A DNA stretch of 64,000 bases from Halobacteria archaeon HArc-gm2 (GTDB taxonomy: Archaea > Halobacteriota > Halobacteria > Halobacteriales > Haloarculaceae), in the NCBI GenBank assembly GCA_025517465.1, contig JAOPKE010000004.1:138165-202164 (forward strand). The letters run 5' to 3'. The notes below the pieces were generated by a model, which ran no database searches, was not told where the DNA came from, and saw nothing but the letters and a program-made list of their open reading frames with translations. This document shows, piece by piece, positions 8,932-16,475 of this stretch. A program made the position numbers and the translations under genes. Positions within the stretch are counted from its first letter, which is position 1; each line of letters starts with the position of its first letter.

Positions 8932-9468
8932 ATGCGTCGGTTGCTGGCTCTGGGCGTGCTCGCCTCACTCGTCCTGTTCGGCGGAATTCTCGCGGCTGGA
9001 CTCGTCGCGTCTGGACTCGGCGGCGACCCCGGCCCCGCGAACGCGACGGTGACCGAATTCGAACCACGCGTCGCCGTCAACGAGGGCGACTGGGCGAACG
9101 AGACAGAGGGCGAGGGCGTCCAGACGTGTACGTCAGTTGGGCCGCCGCCGGGGAACTACGGCGTCACTGGCACCCTCGTCGTGGAACGGCCGTTCGAGAG
9201 CGAGGGCCCCGAGAAGGCGGCGTTTCAGGTGGTGGTCGCCCTCGCCGACGGGACGACGGTGGAGCGGCACAACGTCACGCTCCGACCCGGCGACGACGTC
9301 CAGTTCCGCCTGTTCGACGTCGGGCAGAACGACGGACTGCTCGCGGCCGGGACGAGCGCGAACCTGACAGTGCGCGTCGACCACGGCGACGCGACGGTGG
9401 CGAACGCTACGCGGTCGGTGGCGGTGCACGAGAGCGGCGAACTGAACTGTGACGACGGGGCGTCGTGA
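8932..9468 (+). CDS. Hypothetical secreted or membrane-anchored protein
   Basis: The 178-residue protein begins with an N-terminal hydrophobic segment (about 3-28) that could be a signal peptide or anchor. A beta-rich extracellular domain of Thr/Val alternation follows, with two Cys far apart (near residue 63 in the QTCTSVGPPPG turn and in the C-terminal NCDDGAS). The layout resembles haloarchaeal FxLYD/COG1361-like exported domains, but I cannot name a family. ATG 8932 is preferred over an in-frame TTG (8905) because a TATA-like AAAGTATTTGG stretch at 8898-8908 lies the right distance upstream. Confidence 0.65.
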   Translation: MRRLLALGVLASLVLFGGILAAGLVASGLGGDPGPANATVTEFEPRVAVNEGDWANETEGEGVQTCTSVGPPPGNYGVTGTLVVERPFESEGPEKAAFQVVVALADGTTVERHNVTLRPGDDVQFRLFDVGQNDGLLAAGTSANLTVRVDHGDATVANATRSVAVHESGELNCDDGAS

Positions 9469-9510
9469 ATATCGACGCGAGGGACAGCCGTTTCTCGACC
9501 GGCGAGCGGG

Positions 9511-9891
9511 CTATCGCGGCCGGAAGACGACGGCCCGGTCGCCAGTCGTCTCCCGTTCGCCGACGTCGATACCGACGACGTCGCCCATCTCGACCGCCGC
9601 TGGGTCGACGTCCCGGACCATCCCGGTGATGGAGACCGGACCGAAGTGGGCGACGGCGGTGACGTACGGGGCGTCCTCCTCGAAGGCGGGCGTCGCGACG
9701 TAGACGGTGGTGTGAGTCGCTATCTCGCCCGCGTCTGGCAGCGGTTCCTCGTCGAGGTCCCTGGATCCACAGTCGGGACAGACTCGCCGCGGGGGAAGCC
9801 AGCCGTGGCCGTTCGCGCATTCGAGGTAGTATCCCTCGCCCTCGGCGACGGCGTCGAGCCAGTCGTCGTAGCCGCCGTCTCGCGCACTCAT
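9511..9891 (-). CDS. DUF35/OB-fold Zn-ribbon protein, thiolase partner
   Basis: This 126-residue protein has an N-terminal helix, a zinc ribbon (C-x-NGHG...C-P-D-C-G-S, about 25-42) and an OB-fold. That is the ChsH2/DUF35 architecture. Such proteins bind acyl-CoA and form complexes with SCP2-type thiolases or with HMG-CoA synthase in archaea. It lies directly downstream of a thiolase gene on the same strand, the usual arrangement in haloarchaea. The 115-base gap between them is unusually long and packed with hairpins (see 9892-10006). Confidence 0.88.
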   Translation of the reverse strand: MSARDGGYDDWLDAVAEGEGYYLECANGHGWLPPRRVCPDCGSRDLDEEPLPDAGEIATHTTVYVATPAFEEDAPYVTAVAHFGPVSITGMVRDVDPAAVEMGDVVGIDVGERETTGDRAVVFRPR

Positions 9892-10006
9892 CGTCCTCCC
9901 TCCCTCGCTCCGCTCGGGAGCTCTCGCGTTCGCTCTCGTTGTTCGCTCACGCGACCACCAGAAGAGCAGAGCTCTTCTGAGGCCTCATTCACGTCGCTTC
10001 GCTCGT
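9892..10006 (-). repeat. Hairpin-rich intergenic segment between thiolase and DUF35 genes
   Basis: Two hairpins can be read directly. CTCCC (9900-9904) pairs with GGGAG (9916-9920) around an 11-base loop that reads GAGCGGAGCGA on the minus strand. CAGAAGAGC (9959-9967) pairs with GCTCTTCTG (9971-9979). A second GAGCGAAGCGA motif (minus strand, 9994-10004) lacks a clear stem. The first loop is the same type as those at 53084 and 58082. The segment lies inside a probable operon, so it may act on the mRNA. Confidence 0.6.
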
Positions 10007-11173
10007 TCATGAGACCACCTCCAGAACGTGGACGGTCGCACTCGCGGCGGTGCCGCCGGCGTTGTGTGCAACGGCGACGTCGGCGTCGGGGACGTCGTCA
10101 GCGCGGGGATGGGACCCGTCGAGGAGCCAGGTGAGCGTGGCTATCTGGGCGACGCCCGTCGCGCCGACCGGGTGCCCCTTGGCCTTCAGGCCGCCGGAGA
10201 GGTTGACTGGCATCTCCCCGTGGCGCGTCGTGACGCCGTCGCGGGCGGCGGCGATTCCCTCACCGCGCTCGAACAGGCCCAGCGATTCGACGGCGAGCAC
10301 CTCGGCGATGGTGAAGCAGTCGTGGACCTCCGCGACGTCGACGTCGTCCGGGCCGACCCCGGCGTCGGCGTAGGCCTCTTCGGTCGCCGCGTCAGCCGCC
10401 GGGGTCTGGTCGAAGTGCGGCCGGTCCTGGAGCGCGAGGTTGTCCCCGCCCTGGCCGGTGCCAGTGATACTGACCCGCGCGTCGAGGCCGTGCACTTCGG
10501 CGTACTCCTCGCTCACGAGGACGGCGGCGGCCGCGCCGTCTGTGATCGGACAGGCGTCGTACAGCCCGAGGGGTTCTGCGACCATCGGCGCCTCCAGCGC
10601 GTCCTCGACGGTGATCTCCTTGCGGAGCTGAGCGTGCTCGTTGACCAGCGCGTGCTCGTGGTTCTTGACGGCGACGTGGGCGAGGTCCTCCCTGTCACCT
10701 CCGTATTCGGCGAAGTACGAGCGAGCCATCAGGCCGTACGCGCCGGGAAACGTCATCCCCGCGCGGACCTCGTAGAGGTCGTCGGCGGCGATGGCGAGCG
10801 CGTCCGTCGCGGCGGCGGTGCCGATGTTAGTCATCCGTTCGGCACCGCCGACGAGTATCACGTCGTCCTCGCCGCTACGGAGGTTCTTCACTGCCTGTCT
10901 GACGCCCGCACCGGCAGAGGCACAGGCCGCCTCGAAGCGTGTCGCGGGCGCCTCGACGCCGACGGCCTCGGCCATCAGCGGCCCCTGGTGGCCCTGGTGC
11001 TCGGCGAGTTCACCCATGAAGTTCCCGAAGTACAGCGCGTCGACGTCGTCGGCGGGGACGCCGGCGTCGTCGAGCGCAGCCAGGCCGGCCTCGGCGAACA
11101 GGTCGCGGCCGGTCCGCTCCGGATGCTCACCGAAGTCCGTCACTCCGGCACCGGCGACGCGTGGATCTGACAT
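10007..11173 (-). CDS. Thiolase (SCP2/acetyl-CoA acetyltransferase family)
   Basis: The 388-residue protein is a non-decarboxylating condensing enzyme. The nucleophilic C84 lies in FEAACASAGAG, the DCFT motif lies about two-thirds along, and the general-base His is in GHPVGATG near the C terminus. The length is typical for the lipid-transfer-protein-like thiolases of archaea, which act with a DUF35 protein encoded next door. It could make acetoacetyl-CoA for the mevalonate pathway or act in fatty-acid/polyhydroxyalkanoate metabolism; the sequence does not decide. A TATA-like box at 11196-11204 supports the ATG at 11173. Confidence 0.9.
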   Translation of the reverse strand: MSDPRVAGAGVTDFGEHPERTGRDLFAEAGLAALDDAGVPADDVDALYFGNFMGELAEHQGHQGPLMAEAVGVEAPATRFEAACASAGAGVRQAVKNLRSGEDDVILVGGAERMTNIGTAAATDALAIAADDLYEVRAGMTFPGAYGLMARSYFAEYGGDREDLAHVAVKNHEHALVNEHAQLRKEITVEDALEAPMVAEPLGLYDACPITDGAAAAVLVSEEYAEVHGLDARVSITGTGQGGDNLALQDRPHFDQTPAADAATEEAYADAGVGPDDVDVAEVHDCFTIAEVLAVESLGLFERGEGIAAARDGVTTRHGEMPVNLSGGLKAKGHPVGATGVAQIATLTWLLDGSHPRADDVPDADVAVAHNAGGTAASATVHVLEVVS

Positions 11174-11194
11174 TACCTCACACTGGGCACTCAG

Positions 11195-11205
11195 TACTTA
11201 AATGC
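11195..11205 (-). promoter_or_regulatory. TATA-like box of the thiolase gene
   Basis: On the minus strand the stretch reads CATTTAAGTAC and is centred about 27 bases before the thiolase ATG. Confidence 0.6.
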
Positions 11206-11335
11206 TTGCCGCCGCTGGCGGATTTCTGGCCCCGTCGTCGCCGGAATACCGCATCACTGCGTCCGTCTCCGGCCCAAACAGAGATACGCGCCCGCTTGCC
11301 CCCAATCACACACGAAGGAATCTATTGGCGGGCGG

Positions 11336-11533
11336 TCAGTCGACGATCTCCGCGATCCGCTGGGGCTCACCGGAGAGCGCCGGGTCCGGTTCGACCAGCC
11401 GCAACACCTCGTGGTCGGTGACGTCGGGATAGGACTTCTCGGTCGCGTCCTCGATGAGCGCCTTCTCGAGACGGAACTCCGTCCCCTCGTAGATGACGTC
11501 GACGCCCTGCTCGTCGAAGGAAAGAACTGTCAT
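11336..11533 (-). CDS. Small DUF5800-like protein
   Basis: The 65-residue acidic protein has the pattern S-F-D-E-Q-G-V-D-V-x-Y-E-G-T-E-F near its start and S-Y-P-D-V-T-D-H-E-V in the middle. I associate these with the short haloarchaeal DUF5800 family of unknown function. No membrane segment or metal motif is visible. A gap of 52 bases separates it from the membrane protein gene upstream on the same strand, so they may be cotranscribed. Confidence 0.7.
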   Translation of the reverse strand: MTVLSFDEQGVDVIYEGTEFRLEKALIEDATEKSYPDVTDHEVLRLVEPDPALSGEPQRIAEIVD

Positions 11534-11585
11534 GTACGGAGATTGGGCGAGAACGGGTAAATATCTGAAGATCGGCGCCCGGCAG

Positions 11586-11861
11586 TCACCGGTCCTTCAG
11601 CGGGTCGAAGCGCTCGTCGCCGTCCGAGCCCGATTCTGCGCGCCCGAGTCGCCGTCTGATCCACGTCCGCGGCCCGCCGATCTTCCTGACGAGGTAGGTC
11701 GGAGCGAACAGGGCGATCAGGCCGAGCGCGAAAAAGGCGAGTCCGGCCGGCGCGTCGCCGCTCGTCACCATGTTCACGCCAAGAACGAACATGGGCCCGG
11801 CCATCGACATCCCCGCGACGATCTGTAACATCGAGAACAGACCCGGCCCCTTCATCGGCAC
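11586..11861 (-). CDS. Small two-span membrane protein
   Basis: The 91-residue protein has two hydrophobic segments (about 8-30 and 36-56). A basic/acidic cytoplasmic tail follows, containing IRRRLGRAE and ending in a charged DERFDPLKDR. It is conserved-looking (good codon bias, high GC3), but I cannot name its family. ATG at 11861 or an internal ATG two codons later are both possible starts. The divergent polymer-forming protein gene begins about 130 bases to the right. Confidence 0.65.
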   Translation of the reverse strand: MPMKGPGLFSMLQIVAGMSMAGPMFVLGVNMVTSGDAPAGLAFFALGLIALFAPTYLVRKIGGPRTWIRRRLGRAESGSDGDERFDPLKDR

Positions 11862-11959
11862 GTCGTATCACCTGCGGGTAGTTGAATCCACTGGCCTGAA
11901 CGGGCGACGACGGTCGGGCGTCTGACGCCCGTCAGACGCGCGTCATCGCCGGCGTTGGG

Positions 11960-11967
11960 GTTTAAGG
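11960..11967 (+). promoter_or_regulatory. TATA-like box deciding the start of the bactofilin-like gene
   Basis: GTTTAAGG lies about 27 bases before the GTG at 11991. It therefore falls inside the longer frame that begins at TTG 11955, which argues that the longer frame is not the translated form. Confidence 0.6.
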
Positions 11968-11990
11968 CGACGGAAACGAGTAACGACGGT

Positions 11991-13043
11991 GTGCCTATCG
12001 GTTCAGATCCCCTCGACCGTCTCGCGATTCCCGACGGGACCACAGTCGAGGAGCACGACCTCGTGACGGAGGGCAACGTCATCGTCGGCGGCCAGACGAC
12101 GGTCGAGTTCGGCGTGCGCGGCCACTCGATCATCGCCGACGAGCGGGTGCGCTTCGACGGCCACATCGAGGCCGAGGGCGACTGCCGCCTCGACATGTGG
12201 TGTGACGTCGGCGACAACGTCCTCGTCGGCGAGGACGCCTACCTGGGCGAGCGGGTCCACATCGACGGTGAACTGAAGGTCGCCGGCGACCTCGACATCG
12301 GCGACGACGTCGACATCGAGGACGGCTTCGAGGCCAACGGCTGGATCGTCATCCGCAACCCCATGCCGACCATCGTCTTCCTCTTCGTCTACCTCTCGCA
12401 CCTCCTCCGTATCGGCGAGGAGGAGGCCGCCGAGGACGTGCTCTCCTCCGTCACCGGTGACGACGTCGACAGCGACCCCGTCCTGATCCCCCGCGGCTCC
12501 CACGTCAGCGACGACGTCTGGCGCGTCTCCGCGCCGGCCACCATCGGCGACGACTGTCGCCTCCACGGCAACGTCCGCGCCGAGGACATCGAAATGGGGC
12601 GTGACAACACCCTCTTCGGCAGCCTCCGCGCCAAGGACGACATCGCCATCGGCCGCGGCAGCGACGTCAAGGGCGACGTGACCACCCGCAACGGGACCGT
12701 CAGCATCGGCCCCGGCGTGAAAATCTGGGGCGACGTCGTCGCCGAAGACGTCGAACTCCACGAGAACGCCACCGTCGACGGAACCATCCGCGCCCGCGGC
12801 GAGATGGTGATGCACACCGACGAGGTCATCGAACGGCCGGACGAGACGGCCGAAGCGATGGCCGAAGCGGCCGAGGAACTGGAAGCCGACGACGACGACG
12901 ATAGTTTAGATGCGGATGACGACGTCGAGGCGTCCGTCGGCGAAGACGACGAAGCCACCGAAGCCGCCGAATCCCTGACCGTGACCGAAGACGCGCGGGA
13001 CGAAACCGGATCCGACGCCGACGCGCCGGAACCGTCGGACTGA
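11991..13043 (+). CDS. Polymer-forming cytoskeletal (bactofilin-like) protein
   Basis: The 350-residue protein starts with GTG (MPIGSDPLD...). It contains two blocks of short parallel beta-helix repeats of the form G-D-x-x-I/V-G-x-x-x, separated by a hydrophobic stretch of about 20 residues (IVFLFVYLSHLL, near 130) that may bind the membrane. A very acidic, low-complexity tail (Asp/Glu/Ala, from about 280) ends the protein. Such beta-helix proteins are related to bactofilins, which polymerise into filaments. A role in envelope or cell-shape organisation is inferred from the fold only. Confidence 0.8.
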   Translation: MPIGSDPLDRLAIPDGTTVEEHDLVTEGNVIVGGQTTVEFGVRGHSIIADERVRFDGHIEAEGDCRLDMWCDVGDNVLVGEDAYLGERVHIDGELKVAGDLDIGDDVDIEDGFEANGWIVIRNPMPTIVFLFVYLSHLLRIGEEEAAEDVLSSVTGDDVDSDPVLIPRGSHVSDDVWRVSAPATIGDDCRLHGNVRAEDIEMGRDNTLFGSLRAKDDIAIGRGSDVKGDVTTRNGTVSIGPGVKIWGDVVAEDVELHENATVDGTIRARGEMVMHTDEVIERPDETAEAMAEAAEELEADDDDDSLDADDDVEASVGEDDEATEAAESLTVTEDARDETGSDADAPEPSD

Positions 13044-13065
13044 GTTTCTCTCGTTCTCTCGCCGT

Positions 13066-14661
13066 TCAGTAGTACAGCACGTCCCAGAACCACTCCATCG
13101 GCGACCGCGAACCAATTTCCGCCGGTCGTTCGACGTCTGCGGTCCCCACCTCCGAGTAGCGTATCTCGTACTCGTAGGTCTGGAAGGACTCGCGCGACTC
13201 GAGGCTCGCGTAGGCGCGGTCGACGACCCCGCGGTCGCGGTCCACGACGATCCTGAGATAACTCCCGATGGCAAGGCCGCTGTGCATCCCGTAGTGCCAA
13301 TTCGGCGCGGCCGCTTCGATGACGGACGGGTCGTCGATGCGATAGACGATAGTCGACTCGTTGCTCGACTCGACCGGCCAGCCCTCCGCGGCGTACGGAA
13401 CGGGGGCGGCCGCGGCCGGATCGATGAGCGCGTGGCCGGGCATGGCGACGACGGTCCAGCCGTTCCGTTCGCGAGCGACCGGGCCGAAGGTCCCCCGCGA
13501 CGACCCGCCGCCGCTCGGCATCGCGATGGTCCCCTCGCTGTAGTAGCTGCCGACGCGCTGATCCGGATTCTCCCCGTAGTAGAAGACCGAGACGCGCCGG
13601 TCGTCGTAGTCGACGGCCGACTCCGAGATACGGCGGAACTCACTGTCGGGTTCACTGGCGTTCCTGGCCAGGACGATTCGGCGGTGGTTAGCGTGGCGCG
13701 TGTTCGCCGCCGCCACGGCGGAAGCCGCCTCGGGGTCGTCCGGGAGTTCCTGCATATCGGCCTGGCCTGCGCCGGCGTCGACCGCGCGGACGTAGCCCGC
13801 GCCCGCGATGGCGGCGACGAGGACGACGGCGACCGTAGCAACCCGCGTCCAGCGGACGGTGACCGGCGGCACGGCCTGGAGGGCCGGCCGGACGGTCCGC
13901 TCGAAGTAGGTGACGTGGAGTGCCGACGCGAGCGTGACGCCGACGGTGCCGACGATCACGACGACCCCGATGGCGGCCGCGACGGAGGTGGCGTCGTCGA
14001 CCTGGCCGAAGGCGAACTGGAGTACCAGCACAGTGCCCAGTAGCACAGCCGTCACGAGCGCGTAGCCGAGGAACGAGAGGGGGCGTCGTCGGGCGAATCC
14101 CGCGCTCGACTGCCAGGCGGCGCGCGGACGCTCACCGCCGTACGCGACGAAGACGTCGGCGAAGCGCGTCACGAGCAGGCCGGCGGCGAGGAAGACCGCG
14201 AACAGGAACGGAAACCCCCAGACGGCGAGGACGGCGATGGGCTGGCCAGGATCGCCGGTCACGTACTGGCCGTAGCGCAGGACAGTCGCGAGGACGAACG
14301 CCAGCGACGTACCAGCGAGCGCGAGCGCGACGGCGGCCGCGAAGGCAGAGAGCGTCGCGGTCAGCACGCGCAGGTAGTACCGCCGGACCGCTCCGATCGC
14401 TGACGAAATCGTCTCCCTCGCGTCGCCGGTTCGCTCCCTGACCGGTTCGTAGAGGCCGACGGCCAGCGGCGCGGTCAGTAACAGGACAGCGACCGGTCCG
14501 GCGAGGGTCAATACGGGCCCGTACACCGGCGACAGGGTCGCCTCGACTGCGGCGAGTGCGAACGAGAGCGCGGTCTGGAGAGCGACGACGGCGAACCCGA
14601 CCAGGAACAGCGCGGGATGGACCGCGCGGATGGAGGGCGCGACGCTCTGACGGAGGGACAT
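13066..14661 (-). CDS. Large haloarchaeal membrane protein with extracellular C-terminal domain
   Basis: The 531-residue protein has about seven membrane spans in the first 300 residues. The amphipathic connectors (RRYYLRV, RRRPLSFLGY) are typical of DUF4013/DUF7847-like haloarchaeal proteins. After the last span (about 275-293) comes a 230-residue soluble domain rich in Tyr and beta structure with no Cys; the positive-inside rule would place it outside. The function is unknown. A strong TATA-like box (14683-14692) lies 26 bases before the ATG. It is convergent with the bactofilin-like gene, with 22 bases between. Confidence 0.68.
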   Translation of the reverse strand: MSLRQSVAPSIRAVHPALFLVGFAVVALQTALSFALAAVEATLSPVYGPVLTLAGPVAVLLLTAPLAVGLYEPVRERTGDARETISSAIGAVRRYYLRVLTATLSAFAAAVALALAGTSLAFVLATVLRYGQYVTGDPGQPIAVLAVWGFPFLFAVFLAAGLLVTRFADVFVAYGGERPRAAWQSSAGFARRRPLSFLGYALVTAVLLGTVLVLQFAFGQVDDATSVAAAIGVVVIVGTVGVTLASALHVTYFERTVRPALQAVPPVTVRWTRVATVAVVLVAAIAGAGYVRAVDAGAGQADMQELPDDPEAASAVAAANTRHANHRRIVLARNASEPDSEFRRISESAVDYDDRRVSVFYYGENPDQRVGSYYSEGTIAMPSGGGSSRGTFGPVARERNGWTVVAMPGHALIDPAAAAPVPYAAEGWPVESSNESTIVYRIDDPSVIEAAAPNWHYGMHSGLAIGSYLRIVVDRDRGVVDRAYASLESRESFQTYEYEIRYSEVGTADVERPAEIGSRSPMEWFWDVLYY

Positions 14662-14682
14662 GGATCCAGATGGCAGGCATTC

Positions 14683-14693
14683 GATAATAAAGA
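14683..14693 (-). promoter_or_regulatory. TATA-like box of the 13066-14661 gene
   Basis: The minus strand reads CTTTATTATC, 26 bases before the ATG. It stands out in the surrounding GC-rich DNA. Confidence 0.6.
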
Positions 14694-14772
14694 CTCTGAC
14701 GTCGGATCCGCCGACGGCTCACGGGGTGAGTGAACCGAAACCCCCTTTTCCCCGACCCCGGTACCACGTAGC

Positions 14773-15951
14773 ATGCTCTCTATCGCGCTGGCGGGGAAGC
14801 CCAACGCCGGCAAGTCTACCTTCTACAAGGCGGCGACGGAGTCGGACGTCGACGTCGGCAACTACCCGTTCACGACCATCGACCCGAACCGCGGCGTGAG
14901 CTACGTCCGCACCGACTGCCCCTGCCTGGACCGTGAGGAGCGCTGCGGCGGGGACAACTGCCGGGACGGCAAGCGCTACGTCCCGGTCGAACTGCTCGAC
15001 GTCGCCGGTCTGGTCCCGGGCGCCCACGAGGGGCGAGGCCTTGGAAACCAGTTCCTCGACGAACTCACCAACGCCGACGTCATCCTCAACGTCGTCGACG
15101 CCTCCGGCGGGACGAACGAGGAGGGCGAACCCGTCGAGATCGGGAGCCACGACCCCGTCGAGGACGTCGACTTCGTCGAGGAGGAGATGGACCTCTGGCT
15201 CGCGAGCATCGTCGAGCGCAACTGGGAGGGCGTCGAGCGCGCCTCCCGCTCGCCTGACTTCGACCTCGACGAGGAACTGACCGAGATGCTCACCGGCGTC
15301 GGGGCGACGGAGGCCGACGTGGCGCGTACCTTGCGCGACATCGACTACCCCGACGACCCCATCGCCTGGGAGGACGAGCACCGCGAGGCGCTGGCCCGCG
15401 AGATTCGCCAGCGGACCAAACCCATCGTCGTCGTGGCCAACAAGGCCGACATCGCACCGGAGGGGAACGTCGAACGACTGAAGGAGGCCGCGGAGTACGC
15501 GATTCCCGCCACCGCCGACGGCGAACTGGGCCTCCGGCGCGCGGCCGACGCGGGCATCGTCGACTACGACCCAGGCGACTCAGACTTCGAGATTACGGGT
15601 GACGTCAGTGGCGACCAGCGCGAGGGCCTCGAACGCATCCGCGACGTCATGGAGGAGTGGGGCGGCACGGGCGTCCAACAGGCCCTCGACGAGGCCGTCT
15701 ACGGGCTGCTCGACCACTTTACCGCGTTCCCCGTCCAGAACGAGAGCAAGTGGACCGACGGCACCGGCACCGTCCTCCCCGACGCCTTCCTGCTGCCCGA
15801 GGGGTCGACACCGAGAGACCTGGCCTACGCAGTCCACTCCGACATCGGCGAGGGGTACCTCCACGCCGTCGACGCCCGCGAGAAGCGACGCATCTCGGAC
15901 GAGACGGAACTGGAAGAGGGCGACGTGATCAAGATCGTCAGCACGAACTGA
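14773..15951 (+). CDS. ychF: OBG-family GTPase/ATPase YchF (archaeal type)
   Basis: The 392-residue translation-associated P-loop protein has G1 GKPNAGKST (8-16), an NKAD guanine motif and a DVAGLV switch segment. A C-terminal TGS domain has the characteristic [10 protein letters not shown] and EEGDVIKIV ends. A Cys cluster within 47-63 (C49, C51, C58, C63) is a feature of archaeal members and could bind zinc. It probably associates with ribosomes. It is a stand-alone gene with a short AT-containing promoter. Confidence 0.92.
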   Translation: MLSIALAGKPNAGKSTFYKAATESDVDVGNYPFTTIDPNRGVSYVRTDCPCLDREERCGGDNCRDGKRYVPVELLDVAGLVPGAHEGRGLGNQFLDELTNADVILNVVDASGGTNEEGEPVEIGSHDPVEDVDFVEEEMDLWLASIVERNWEGVERASRSPDFDLDEELTEMLTGVGATEADVARTLRDIDYPDDPIAWEDEHREALAREIRQRTKPIVVVANKADIAPEGNVERLKEAAEYAIPATADGELGLRRAADAGIVDYDPGDSDFEITGDVSGDQREGLERIRDVMEEWGGTGVQQALDEAVYGLLDHFTAFPVQNESKWTDGTGTVLPDAFLLPEGSTPRDLAYAVHSDIGEGYLHAVDAREKRRISDETELEEGDVIKIVSTN

Positions 15952-16059
15952 CCGCTCCTCGTTGCTCGGTGTTTCCCGTATTCCACCGTTACTCCCGACC
16001 GACTTTCAGCGACGACAACGAGGCACACGCTTTTGGTACAGGCCACGAAAGGGGTCTGT

Positions 16060-16467
16060 ATGTACGAGATCCTCGTTCCGGTGGATCGTGACGAACCGCG
16101 CGCGCTCTCACAGGCTGAGGCCGTGAGTGAACTACCGCATTCGGCCGAAGAGGTCCACGTGACCCTTCTCCACGTGTTCACGAACAACGCGGAGGGCGCC
16201 TCAGTCAATCAGGTCGGTTCCGTCCGCGAGGCACAGGAACGCATGGAGGAGGCTGGCATCGAGGTGGATCTGGCAGAACAGAGCGGCGACCCGGCCACGG
16301 AGATTCTCGACTACGCCGACGAGGCCGACGTGGACCTCGTCTGTCTGGCGGGACGGAAGCGCACCCCGGCAGGCAAGGTGCTGTTCGGCAGCGTCACCCA
16401 GAGCGTCATCCTGGGGACGGAGAAGGCGGTGCTGGTCAGCGGACGTGGCCAGGCGCCCTCCGAGTGA
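16060..16467 (+). CDS. Universal stress protein (UspA family)
   Basis: The 135-residue protein begins with MYEILVPVD, the standard first strand of Usp proteins. It has the later segment VDLVCLAGRKRT and a G-x-V-T-Q-S-V-I end strand close to the family G-2x-G-9x-G-S/T pattern. Such proteins bind ATP or form dimers in stress responses. The ATG at 16060 is preferred over a TTG at 16033, which falls inside the TATA-like CGCTTTTGGTAC stretch. It is convergent with the acyl-CoA synthetase gene. Confidence 0.88.
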   Translation: MYEILVPVDRDEPRALSQAEAVSELPHSAEEVHVTLLHVFTNNAEGASVNQVGSVREAQERMEEAGIEVDLAEQSGDPATEILDYADEADVDLVCLAGRKRTPAGKVLFGSVTQSVILGTEKAVLVSGRGQAPSE

Positions 16468-16475
16468 ACGGCCCG

